DNA from: Scedosporium boydii
Lineage: Eukaryota; Ascomycota; Sordariomycetes; Microascales; Microascaceae
DNA length: 64,000 bases
Assembly (NCBI GenBank): GCA_002221725.1
Contig: NJFT01000143.1
Coordinates: forward strand, 1 to 64,000
Direction of reading: 5' to 3'
The position numbers and the translations under genes are program-made. Below, piece after piece: positions 51,603 through 62,642 of the stretch (position 1 is the first letter of the stretch; the number at the start of each line of letters is the position of its first letter). Below the pieces are notes generated by a model. It did no database searches, was not told the DNA's origin, and worked only from the letters and a program-made list of their open reading frames with translations.

Positions 51603-53452
51603 ATGGCTGCCCCGCAAGAACTCGCAGACCGCACCAAGATGGAGGAGAAGAAGGTCTACATCGACACTGACGCCGGTGCGGACGACGAAACCGCCGACGG
51701 CTCTGAGCAGAAGCCCTATAAGTCCTTGGCCTACGCGTACATTCAGAACTTCGAGAAGCCCACCCCGGCCTACCTCACGCGCGCGTCCGTAACCGGTCCC
51801 GGCGAGGACGAGGCAGCCCGCCTTGCCTGGAGGGATCCCCCGAAGAGTGCCGTGAAGAAGGCTCAAGGTGCCCTCGATTCGCATAAGAAGAAGGTTGCGA
51901 AGCAGCGACAGCTTGCGGCTGCGGAGGAGGAGAAGAAGAAGCATAAGCTCCAGGCGCTGGAGGACGCGAAGAAGATTGCCTTGAAGGAGGACGAGACCCT
52001 CCCCAAGGCTATTAAGATCAACATTGGCAACAAGGATGTTGAGCTTGGTGATACTGAGAAGAAGGGAACCCGGGTCAAGGTCTACGGCAGGATCCACAGG
52101 TTGCGACCGCAGAAGCACGCGACTTTCATTACTCTCATCGACGGCCATGGACATCTCCAGTGCATTCTCCCTGCTGGTGATCTGACCAAGAACTACGATG
52201 CTTTGCAGTTCGCCCAGGGAACATCACTCCTACTCTTTGGTGAGCTGAAGAAGGTGCCCGAGGGCCAGTCCGCGCCGGACGGTCGTGAGCTTCACGTTGA
52301 TTACTATGAGGTGATCGGCTCGGCGCCCTCCGAGGAGGATGCCATTACCAACAAGGTTTCCTCGTCCCAGAACCAGTGGGATGCCCAAATGCTTGACAAC
52401 AGGCACCTCGTGCTCCGTGGAGACAACGCGTCGGCGATCATGAAGATCAGGGCGGCGACCGAATGGGCGTTTGCCAAGGTTTACAAGGACATGAAGTTTG
52501 TCAAGGTTTCTCCCCCCGCACTTGTGCAGACCCAATGCGAGGGTGGAGCTACCCTCTTCAGCCTCCCCTACTACGACGAGACCTCCTACCTCACTCAATC
52601 CTCGCAGCTCTATCTCGAGACCGTCCTACCTAGCCTCGGCAACGTTTACTGTATCGAGAAGTCGTTCCGTGCTGAGAAGAGCTTGACCCGTCGCCATCTC
52701 TCCGAGTATACCCACATCGAGGCAGAGCTGGACTTTATCCACTTCGGCGACCTCCTGAACCACATCGAGGATATCATCTGCCGTGTCATCGACAACGTTC
52801 TCGATGACCCCACCATCGCCCCCCTCATCAAGGAGCTCAACCCCGACTTCAAGAAGCCCGAGAGGCCATTCATGCGCATGAAGTATAGCGACGCCATCGA
52901 CTGGCTCAACGCCCAAGACCCGCCCATCCCCAACGAAGACGGAAACCTCCACGTGTTCGGCGACGACATCGCCGAGGCTGCCGAGCGGAGGATGACGGAC
53001 ATTATCAACAAGCCCATCCTCCTCACCCATTTCCCCGTCGAGATTAAGGCGTTTTACATGAAGAAGGACCCGAGCGACTTGAGGGTCACTGAGAGTGTTG
53101 ATGTGCTCATGCCTGGTGTCGGAGAGATTGTTGGTGGCTCGATGAGGATGGAGGGGTATGAGGAGCTTTTGGAGGCGTATAAGAAGCAGGGTATTCCGGC
53201 TGAGGATTACTACTGGTACACCGACCAGCGAAAGTGAGTTTTGATATCCCAAATATTTCTTGCAAAGGAGGAAATCGCCCTCGGAAACCTAATAACTTGT
53301 ATTATTCTAACCGCCGAGTTCTCAGGTACGGCACTTCCCCCCACGGTGGTTACGGATTAGGTCTGGAGCGATTCTTGGCATGGATGGCTAACCAGCACAC
53401 CGTCCGCACGACATGTTTGTATCCCCGCTACATGGGCCGCTGCAAGCCTTAA
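51603..53452 (+). CDS. Asparaginyl-tRNA synthetase, cytosolic
   Basis: Two exons, 51603-53233 and 53326-53452, encode 585 aa. An N-terminal extension (VYIDTDAGADDETADGSEQKPYKSL, then a Lys/Glu-rich coiled segment to about 140) is typical of eukaryotic cytosolic AsnRS. The OB-fold anticodon-binding domain follows (VKVYGRIHRLRPQKHATFITL), then the class II core: motif 2 FRAEKSLTRRHLSEYTHIEAEL starting about residue 355, and motif 3 GYGLGLERFLAW at about 553-563, split from motif 2 by the single intron. It attaches asparagine to tRNA-Asn using ATP. The Asn identity (versus aspartyl enzyme) rests on the N-terminal extension and the ending YPRYMGRCKP; no mitochondrial presequence is seen. Confidence 0.93.
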
Positions 53453-56400
53453 ACAACTATTTTTAGGGCAAGGAAGGCGTTCGGGATGGTGGGAGGGTGA
53501 CGTAGAGACGAGTTATGGAACACGGTGGTGTTAGAAAAGGCGGGAGGAAGCGGTAGAGATACGCGTATCTTTAGGGTGAGGTCTGTAGGGCCCTTGGGGG
53601 CAGATGTACATAGCTTTCTGTTCTCGCTCATGGATCTCGCTTTGATGACTGAAGTTCTTCTCTCCTGCCTCTTGGGGCGTGATTATGGTCATTAACGATT
53701 GATATGTATCGGGGGTTCGGGGGTTGTGATCGTTTCGATAGGCCCAAACGGTTATTCATCACCACATCAGCCACTTGGGGGTGGCCCTGATGGGGAGGAA
53801 GCACCACCACTTGCCCATCTTGGAGGCATTAGGTCTTCCGGACGCTGAGGGGGTAAAGATTTTATTACTGCCCTACACTTCTTCATCCGGAGAGTTACCC
53901 AAGATAAGCTCTTCGAGTTTGCCTCGTCTCTGATGTAAGATACCGTTTTCCTCTTAGCCCCGAATCCCTGTTCGCTCAAGGGAAACCATAAAAAAGAAGA
54001 AGGCGGAAAGAGCAGGATATATGGACGGGAGAGATTCTGTTGAAGCTATCGTGACCCCACACTGCCTCAACAGGAAGTAGAAGTAACTCTCACATTCCTT
54101 TACCAACGAATTTAGCAAGTGTATCTCGGATTTTGAAGAGAAGCCCCCCTCCTAAAAGATGTCCCCACGGCTTAAATGTATGGGTCTAGAAGCCGAAGAA
54201 CGAAGGAGCTTAATATCAAGACACGGCATATATAGTGGTTCACATTGATGTCACATGCGGGGTCGAATATTGATGGAAGGAGATGAAGATTTTCTGCATT
54301 GGTGTCTCAGTTTCTCGATGAATCCAATTGAGCTCCAAGGGTCAACAAGGCTTATCCCTCCGGTTTGTCTCGACATCGGGCATCGAACTGCTTGGTTCGG
54401 AAGGGAGGCAAAAAAGAGGAAAGCGGACGCGATTCCATCGAACAATCATCAACTTGAACCGATGGTCGTCAGATCGCCTTTGAGATGAGCATAATCAGAA
54501 AAGGTTGTGACATGCAATAATCAGACTCAGCAACTATACCCGATGCAGGGCGAGCAGGATATGGCGTGTTGGATGTTTCGTTAGAGATCGCTCGCCCGAC
54601 GTTCGTCTCGTCCATCTCTTGTCGATCAAGGATAGCATCAGTAACAATGAACGCCGACATTACTTTTGGGTTGAGCCATGTTGATTTCCTGGGGTAAGCG
54701 TTCTTAGACGGACACCAACTCCCTTCCATGCAGGAAGAGAAGTCCTGCTCATTGGCCTAGCTGCACGCCCTAGGTACCTGAGACAGCCTAGGGGGATAAA
54801 GGGCGGTTAAGGGAGCGTTTGAGAATCGAGTCAACTGGCAGCCTCGATGGCCTGAGCCACTGGCCATTGCAACAAGCGCAGGGTCCCACGAATGCATGAA
54901 AAGGGGCTGAATCTTATCTCAAGGAGGAAGGTTTGAACCGCTTGGATAAGAAATCTACGACAGCGGTCCAAACATTTCGCCAGCTCTCGAGACATGTGGG
55001 CAGGTTAGAGTACGACTTTCATTATTTACGGCTTGACGAGATGGATCCCCCCCCTTTTTTTGGCCATCGGTGGGAGAACCAACATGGTGTGTGGTACTGC
55101 ACAAGATTAAATATAGAATGCCGCAAGTTGACCTCCCCTTCTCGAAATAACGCGGGCTTCCCTTGGGATCTCCTGTGTGGCGAGGATCACAGCAGGGCGA
55201 AAGACAGTAAGGGTAGGGGTGTCCCCTGCTTTGAAGGGAGGGTTGGCAATCATGCTTGACCCAGCCGCCCGGAAAACGGAGAAGGGAGACGGACAGGGGG
55301 TGGCACCTAAGGGGATGAAATCTCAATCAATATGCACACGATTGTTATTATTAGGAGGCTCAGGGAATGTCGTTCATGGAAGCTGTCATTCTTGTTCATA
55401 CGAAGTAAAGGCATAGCGAAACCGAAGGTTATTTCTTCCTTCGTACAGCTCATCCAAACATTCCAAACCCGCACGGGACAAATGCCAATACAAATAAAGA
55501 TTCAAATGTCAGTTCTTGATGTTGATGGATTAGATCCAAAAGGATCAAGATTTGACATCAACTGAGCGGGCAATACAAAGTATGAAGATGGCCCGTCTCA
55601 TGCTTCCCTTCTCCAGGCTGCCAGATAATTAAGTGGATTGGATGTGGGATACGAGGACTCCACATGAAGCCATTAGCAGCGGCGGTGATCGTTTGAGGTA
55701 CGATGCAGCCTAGGGTCTGGAGAACAACAGATGCAATTGTGAGTCTTGGTATGGAGCATTGAGCATTGAAGAGCCCCTCGATCCTGTTCAATGTTCTTCG
55801 CCAGTGCTGTTGCTGGACGTAATCCCGAACAATACACCGATGCAACGACATGGACGGGGGATGAAGTACACCGCGAATGTACTTGCGCCCACAAGCGCTG
55901 GACTGGACCAGAAAAGTGCAAGAGTGGGCACTGCATCTCGATGGGTGGGTTGGACAGCATCCACGTTGAGCAGGCTCGCTCGTCCATCGTCCACGTCGTA
56001 TACCCTCACCCTCGCCCTCATCCTCACGGCTGTGCGCTGTACGAAGTATGAAGTCCTGTCTTCTCTGTTGTCCTGATCCTCCCTGAAGCGGTGGGTCGGT
56101 TTGGAACCCAAGCTTCAAATTCGAGGCGCTTGGAAGAGAGCGAGTGGATACAGAACTCTCCACTCCTTCGTAGGAGGAATCAATACGACCTCGATGATCA
56201 ATTGATTCGTGTCCCATACTCTGCAGGATGTGAATTATTCCTGCATTGCCATTTATAGCGAGGGAGCCGCTCCTCTGTTGGCTGTGAAGTCGACTCTAAC
56301 TCCTGTGCACTAACCAGAGTTGGGGCTGGGCGCGCCGGTACTTTGTACCTTAGTGATTGACCTCTGATTCTCGAGTCATAAAATGCGAGCAGCTCTTCTT

Positions 56401-58737
56401 GCTCCAAGGAGATGAGTTTCTGTGCGAACCTGGCCTGGCCTGGCTATCGAATATTCCCCGTGTCTTAGTGCAGGCCCGTACTGCAGACGTTGTTGACCTA
56501 CAGAAGATGCCAACGCACACCAACGGCGACCGCCAAGTCAGGGGAAATTGGCGTCAAATTGAGAGAGGCAATAGAGTTTGGGGGCGTGAGAGAACAATTA
56601 ATCCGAATTTGCAGAGACATCAATTGATCGCAACTGACTTTCTATTCCCCTTTAAATGCCTCCATGTCGCCTACCTACCAGCTAGAGCCGAGTTGGGACC
56701 GACGAATTGATATGGATCAAATTCATCTATTGATGTGCTGCGTCGTACTTTGCACAAAGCATCAATAAACTTGTCACATCCACCTCCAGAGAGGTGCTCG
56801 TGCTCACATTCATGCTCGCGTCTGTGGCTTGTGATAAGGCTTGCTCTCAAATTTCCCAGTCGTTTTTCCTTGGTATGCCATCGATATTCTTGCAGTCCAC
56901 CTCCTCAGCACTCTCCTCTCTCTCTTGGCGAGACAAGGCCATCCAACATCGGCAGCATGCTCCTAATAACACTAGTATAAAGAGAGTCTTAGCCGGCGAT
57001 GCGGTACTGAGACTCGTCAGGAACGTTGAGGAATTTCAGTCTTTCTCCACCTATTCTCCAAGCTATCTTCATGGCCTCGAGCTCATGGAAGACATTCCCG
57101 GACGATATTAGTGTAGAGGATTATGAGTTTCTTCTCTTCATCCAAGTACACTAGTATGTCGTCCGTCATTGTCCACGCTTCTCGACTCTGACGAGACCAG
57201 CAATTTTCTAACACCACAAAGATCAAGCCATCGATACAATACAATATGGCTTTGTATTACTTCTATGCTCATACCGCTTTCGGGAGTGTACATGCCATAA
57301 TCTGCTCTGGAGTTTATATACAACATTGAAGTATCCATTACTTATTACACTACATGGAAAACCTCTTTTCGTCCTCGTTAAAATTGCTGGGTTTTATTGG
57401 AGGGAATCTTTATGGGTACTCTCACAGGCTCAATCAAGCCGGTGCAACACAGTGTACTTTTATTGACTCGTACCCGGGTTATACTTCACCATTACTCGAT
57501 AAACCACATATTTATGAGGCAGAAACTTGAAGCAAAAAGGTACAAGGACAGTAACTATTTTACAATAGCCACAGTACGGTACCTGCATTCCCAAGCTTAC
57601 CCAGGTACTCTCGCATCCCCTGACTGGCTCATTAAACTAGGACAGCCATTTACACCTTCCTCCACCCTTTTTGGGTAGGCACACTGAGGTACAACCGCGA
57701 AGTAGTGTACAAAGTAGCGGCGGAAGTAGCGACCCCCCAGAACGAGGAAGCCTCTTCTCACCCCTTTCCCCCGTCCGCTCGACCAGACCCTGTTCGTCAC
57801 CTTACTTGTACATCCTCACTTTCTCATCTTTGCTCTCCATTTTTATCCTTACCTTTCCATTCATTCTCTCGCTCGTTTTGTTCACTCTCTTCTGGAGCCA
57901 TACTCCTACTTCTCTCCTCAGAGTAGTCTTTTTTTCTTCTATTCTCCGTCTTTTTCTTCTCCTTCTGTATTTCTTATCCGACATCCACCCCCATCCTCAA
58001 CTTCGATATTCTTATTTCGTTCTCCTTTCTCTTTTTTCGTCGAACCATCTCGGCGCGTACCTCCGTCGACATTAACCCTCATCTCCGACTCTCCACCTGC
58101 CCCGGCATCCGTGAAGCAGTCGTTTTTAACCCCCTTGCTCCGCGATAGAGTTCCGTCGACCGTTCCGCGACTACCATCGAGCCCGAACTCCTTGACATAG
58201 CAAGCTCGCTGCGACTTCTCGCTTCTTAGTTAGCGCTTTCATTCATATACAGCTTTTTAATATCTGGAGACACGCGACACCGCCGACCCAGGCAGCCGCT
58301 GTGCTCTTAGTGCTTAGTTCGAACGACCTCAAATCTTTCCAAGAAAGCGGCTCATTGTGCCTCGAAACTTGCGTTCCTGTCCACACCCGATCGAGTCCGA
58401 TTCCATATAGATAACGGCCGGTTGGTTTTTTTTTAATAACCAGCCCACATCGCTTGTCTCTGCAGGTATACGATATATACACGCAGCTTCCTATCTCGTG
58501 TGCATATTTTGTCGGTTTTCGAGAATACGTTTTGGAGTACTCTGATCCAGCACCCAAGCTACTGGCTCGTATATACCCTGTTGCTTCTGTCAGTTGCACA
58601 AGACAAAGACAACAGTACCGCGCTCTCCGTTTCGTCTTAGCTTCGTGCCTCTCACAAGGCACGCTTAATTAGTCAAAACGGCGGTCCTACCTCAAATCGG
58701 TCGGGACTCACTCGTCCCCCCGCATCTTCTCGCCGGG
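53453..58737. other. Gene-empty 5.3-kb region upstream of MRN1/nrd1
   Basis: No supported gene; frames of up to 219 codons (55558-56217 minus) contain the dispersed motif and no domain. It holds exact motifs at 55399 and 56040, TCAATTGATC-type palindromes at about 56193 and 56621, GGTACTCTC words at about 57414 and 57604, and a long pyrimidine-rich stretch at its right end. Confidence 0.55.
57770..58080 (+). promoter_or_regulatory. Long pyrimidine-rich leader/promoter of MRN1/nrd1
   Basis: About 300 bp of T/C-dominated sequence lies 0.65-0.95 kb before the ATG. Its distance from the start codon suggests a long 5' UTR, possibly with a leader intron. The start site cannot be fixed from sequence. 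Confidence 0.55.
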
Positions 58738-61113
58738 ATGCAAGACCTCTCTGGCCCCGTGGGCGCCGGCCCTAGCTCCGCGCCTGGCGGCCGCTTCCCT
58801 GGCCACGCCTCGAAGCCCTCGAACAGCGATACCGGTTTCTCCCACGGTGCATTCACGTCCAACATCCAGGGGTTCGGTGACAGACACCCTCGCCGTGCTA
58901 ATGTTCCGTCCATCAACACTCAATCCTTGTCCGCCCAACCCCAGGTTCCTGCCGGCGCTGCTGATCTGACCACCCCAGGCACTGCCTTCGACATGCAATT
59001 CACGCCTCTCCTCCCCTCCCAGTTGCTTTTGGGCTCGCCGTTCCAGCCCGGAACTCCTGCCGCCTTTGCTAGCCCGCAGTTCCAGAACCACCCTGCGTTT
59101 CAGCAGAACCAGCAGCCCAACAACCAGCAGCAGAACGGAGTTGGCAGCCCTCAGAGCGTCTCTCCTCAGGCCTACCAGGCTATCGTCTCGCCTTCGACTT
59201 ACGGCGCCCCACAGTTCTACAGCCCTCAATCCCCCAGCGGCTCTTACAGCAACCTCCAGATGCAGATGCAGCCCACCTCCCCCGTCTCCATGACGCCTGG
59301 CCTCGTGACCGGCACCAGTCGCACCGTGTATCTAGGCAACATTCCTCCGGACACCCCTGCCGAGGAGCTCCTGAGCCACGTCAGGAGTGGTCAGATTGAG
59401 TCTGTCCGTCTCCTTCCCGACAAGAACTGCGCTTTCATCTCCTTCCTCGACGCTAGCTCCGCCACCCACTTCCACTCCGATGCCATCTTGAAAAAGCTCT
59501 GCATCAAGGGCCAGGACATTAAGGTCGGTTGGGGTAAGCCTTCGCAGGTGCCGACCTCAGTTGCTCTTGCTGTTCAGCAATCGGGTGCGTCCCGGAACGT
59601 GTACCTCGGTAACCTTCCCGAAGACGTCACCGATGAGGACATCCGCGAGGACCTTGGCAAGTTCGGCCCCATTGACACTGTCAAGCTGGTAAAGGAGAAG
59701 AATATTGCTTTCGTCCATTTCCTCTCCATCTCGAATGCCATCAAGGCCGTCTCGCAACTCCCCCAAGAGCAGAAGTGGCAGGCGCCTCGACGCGTGTACT
59801 ACGGCAAGGATCGGTGTGCTTATGTTTCCAAGACTCAGCAGCAAAACGCTGCCCAATACCTCGGAATTGCCCCTGGCCATGCCCACATGTTGACCGGCGC
59901 CGACCGTGAGATGATTTCGAATGCCCTCGCCCAACAGTCCGTTGCTGCTGCGGCTGTCGCTACTGCTGCCGGCGGTATCAACAACTTGGGCAACCGCACC
60001 ATTTATCTCGGAAACATCCACCCCGAGACCACGATCGAGGAGATTTGCAATGTCGTCCGAGGAGGCCTTCTACACCACATCCGGTACATCCCCGACAAGC
60101 ACATTTGCTTCGTTACTTTCATCGATCCCACTGCCGCTGCGTCCTTCTACGCTCTCAGCAACCTCCAGGGGCTTATGATTCACAACCGGCGACTTAAGAT
60201 TGGCTGGGGAAAGCACTCTGGGGCTCTGCCTCCGGCTATTGCTCTCGCTGTTAGCGGTGGTGCGTCTCGAAACGTATACATCGGTAACTTGGACGAGACT
60301 TGGACCGAGGAACGTCTCCGACAGGACTTCACTGAGTACGGCGAGATCGAGCTCGTGAACACGTTGAGGGAGAAGAGCTGCGCTTTTGTCAACTTCACGA
60401 ACATCGCCAACGCTATTAAGGCTATCGAGGCTATCCGAAGCAAGGAAGAATACCGCAAGTTCAAGGTGAACTTCGGCAAGGACCGCTGCGGCAACCCGCC
60501 TAGGCAGCTCCAGCAGCAGCAGGCCCAGTCTCCTCGGGGCGACGGCGTTCCCTCCCCTCCCGCGGCTAGCTCGCAGAACGGGGGATCCCCCACAAATGCG
60601 ACGACTCCACAGCCCGCTCTTTTCAACTCCGCTTCCAACCCCTTGACGATGTACCTAAACCACATTGCTCAACAGGCTCAGCACCAGCAGAGTCAACAGC
60701 AGCAGGTTCTGGCTGCCCAACAGGCCGCGCTCTTCGGAACCGCACAGTCCTCGCCCAACGAGGTGTCGATCGAGGTTCCTCAGCAAGTTCCCGTGTCCGG
60801 CCACCAGCAGTCTGCGAGCGTCTCCAATGGTTACGCTTCGAACGGTATCGGGCCTGGAGGCTCGACCACCATTGGCGGCCTCTTAGCCCCTGGACCCCGT
60901 GGCCAACACAATAGGGCCGTGAGCCTGCCCGTCCTAGCCCCCGACTTCCAGAATGGCGGCACTAGCCCCAACAGCGTCCCCAGTGCCAACGGCGCTGAAG
61001 GTGAGCGACGCGGCCACCAGTACCAGGCGAGTTACGGAGGCATGGGTTCCGGCTTCGGTCTTGCTATCCAGGGAGGATTGAACGGTTGGGTTGAGGAAGA
61101 GGTCGCGCACTAA
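58738..61113 (+). CDS. Four-RRM RNA-binding protein MRN1 / Nrd1
   Basis: A single uninterrupted exon encodes 791 aa. The N-terminal 190 residues are Ser/Pro/Gln-rich and disordered. Four RRM domains follow: RRM1 from about 195 (RTVYLGNIPPDTP), RRM2 from about 286 (RNVYLGNLPEDV), RRM3 from about 420 (RTIYLGNIHPETT) and RRM4 from about 511 (RNVYIGNLDETW), with CAFISF/CFVTF/CAFVNF-type RNP1 variants. The C-terminal 200 residues are Gln-rich and low complexity, as in RNA-granule proteins. The arrangement matches fission yeast Nrd1, which delays sexual differentiation and binds cdc4 myosin mRNA, and budding yeast Mrn1. A role in differentiation or stress in this fungus is inferred. It is the largest intronless coding region of the window. 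Confidence 0.92.
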   Translation: MQDLSGPVGAGPSSAPGGRFPGHASKPSNSDTGFSHGAFTSNIQGFGDRHPRRANVPSINTQSLSAQPQVPAGAADLTTPGTAFDMQFTPLLPSQLLLGSPFQPGTPAAFASPQFQNHPAFQQNQQPNNQQQNGVGSPQSVSPQAYQAIVSPSTYGAPQFYSPQSPSGSYSNLQMQMQPTSPVSMTPGLVTGTSRTVYLGNIPPDTPAEELLSHVRSGQIESVRLLPDKNCAFISFLDASSATHFHSDAILKKLCIKGQDIKVGWGKPSQVPTSVALAVQQSGASRNVYLGNLPEDVTDEDIREDLGKFGPIDTVKLVKEKNIAFVHFLSISNAIKAVSQLPQEQKWQAPRRVYYGKDRCAYVSKTQQQNAAQYLGIAPGHAHMLTGADREMISNALAQQSVAAAAVATAAGGINNLGNRTIYLGNIHPETTIEEICNVVRGGLLHHIRYIPDKHICFVTFIDPTAAASFYALSNLQGLMIHNRRLKIGWGKHSGALPPAIALAVSGGASRNVYIGNLDETWTEERLRQDFTEYGEIELVNTLREKSCAFVNFTNIANAIKAIEAIRSKEEYRKFKVNFGKDRCGNPPRQLQQQQAQSPRGDGVPSPPAASSQNGGSPTNATTPQPALFNSASNPLTMYLNHIAQQAQHQQSQQQQVLAAQQAALFGTAQSSPNEVSIEVPQQVPVSGHQQSASVSNGYASNGIGPGGSTTIGGLLAPGPRGQHNRAVSLPVLAPDFQNGGTSPNSVPSANGAEGERRGHQYQASYGGMGSGFGLAIQGGLNGWVEEEVAH

Positions 61114-62642
61114 GGACTTTTGGAGAGAGCAGAGGGAAGATGGGAGGTGTCGCTGTGTTGATTTTGTTTTTTCTGGAAAGCATTTAAGGGGGAAAATACA
61201 TCTTGACGAGAAAGATTGCCTAATTGTTGTAATTGTTACGGTCCACTCCTTCTTTATTCCACTACCTACCTCTTCTCTCGTCTTGCCTCTTATTTCCCCC
61301 GTTTCATCAGCACAAACTGGATTTATCTTTTTTTCCTATTTCATTCTCTTGTAAACTTTGTTGATTTATATTCCTTTTGTAGTTTTTCACAACATATTTT
61401 GCATTTCTTTTTGTCATTTTGCTGAACTTTCTGTGTATTGTGTGCTTTTGAGGGCTTTCAACTTCACTCTCTTTCTTTGTTTGAGTGTTATTTTTTTTTT
61501 TTCCTGATTTCTTTTTTAATTTGCTGGAATTTGGGAATAACACAACCACAAATTGGATAATCCTCATCGGTCTTGGGATATATGCCGACCCAAAGAATCA
61601 GACCAGGGCTCTGCATTCCAGGAGAAGGTCGAGCTGAAGTTCTCAAACACGAAGAGTAGGGCTTATCTGATGGGAGATCAGGCCCAGGACGGAGGGAAGT
61701 CGAGGAAGAAGAGAGAGGGAGGAAAGGTCCAGTGGGAGTTAGATAGCGCCCGGAGAGGTGTTGCTCTTGCTGAGATGCCGTGGGGATGGATGCATACCAC
61801 GTATATACAGGGGTCAATTTTCTTTTTTTTTCCTGCCAGATTTTTCAATACTTGTGTTTACTGTGATGTTGAGGCGCGACTTGATATGTTACGCTGGTCT
61901 AGCAGGTCGTATAGACCTTCATCCTCCAGTCGGGGAAGTATGGGATAGATAATACACAATATAGGCGCGCCTCCCTTCATCCAGGTCACTCCGTTGTCGA
62001 CTTCACTCCCATGTCACGATCGTCGCTGTCCCTCAGGCCTCCTGTCTCTTTTCTCTATTTCCAGGACGTGCGACCAATCCGATTTGATATCCAGCAGTTC
62101 AGGCACCAGGGCTAAGCGGATGACTTACACGACTCATCTCTCTCCATCATTGAGAGTACATTTAGATTCCATCAAGCAGCTTGCTGAAGAAAAGCAACAA
62201 GCAAGCACTCTCGGGGGTCTAGACTTGACTTGTCTCCAGTTTCAACACGGAATGAGATTGGAGTCAGATGTGTATTTTTGCGAGAGGGATTTCTTCAAGT
62301 TTCAGTATTTACGTTTCTCCTGTGTTCTTTCTCGTGTTGCAAGAGTGATTCGACATTTTTATTCCAAGCCTCGTCAGCTGGAAAAGGGGCAGTGCAGAAT
62401 ATCTTTATCGCTTGTAAAACACTATGCAAGGCTGCGCAGTTTGTCCTGTTCTTCCCTACAATACCCCGTCTTTCCGTTTTACCACCCTATCTATCTACAT
62501 ATCAGATACATCTCCTTTCCAACCGGAATTCCCCATGATGCTATCCAAGTCATGCTCAAAAAAAAAAAAGAAAGAAAGAAAGAAAGAAAAACAATGATGA
62601 TGCAAGGCAGCGCTATCATAGGAAGTAACACCTATCGTTGCT
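61114..62642. other. Convergent 3' region, MRN1/nrd1 / histidine acid phosphatase
   Basis: 1.5 kb. The first 400 bp are T-rich with TTTGTA/TTTTT runs (MRN1 3' UTR). A12 followed by (GAAA)5 lies at 62558-62589. A 244-codon plus-strand frame at 61994-62728 overlaps the last exon of the phosphatase and is not credible. Confidence 0.55.
62558..62589. repeat. A12 and (GAAA)5 simple repeat
   Basis: Twelve A are followed by five GAAA units, in the 3' flank of the phosphatase gene. Confidence 0.85.

Noticed and set aside
55558..56217. 219-codon minus-strand frame
   Set aside because: Same reason: contains a motif copy, no domain, composition of intergenic DNA.
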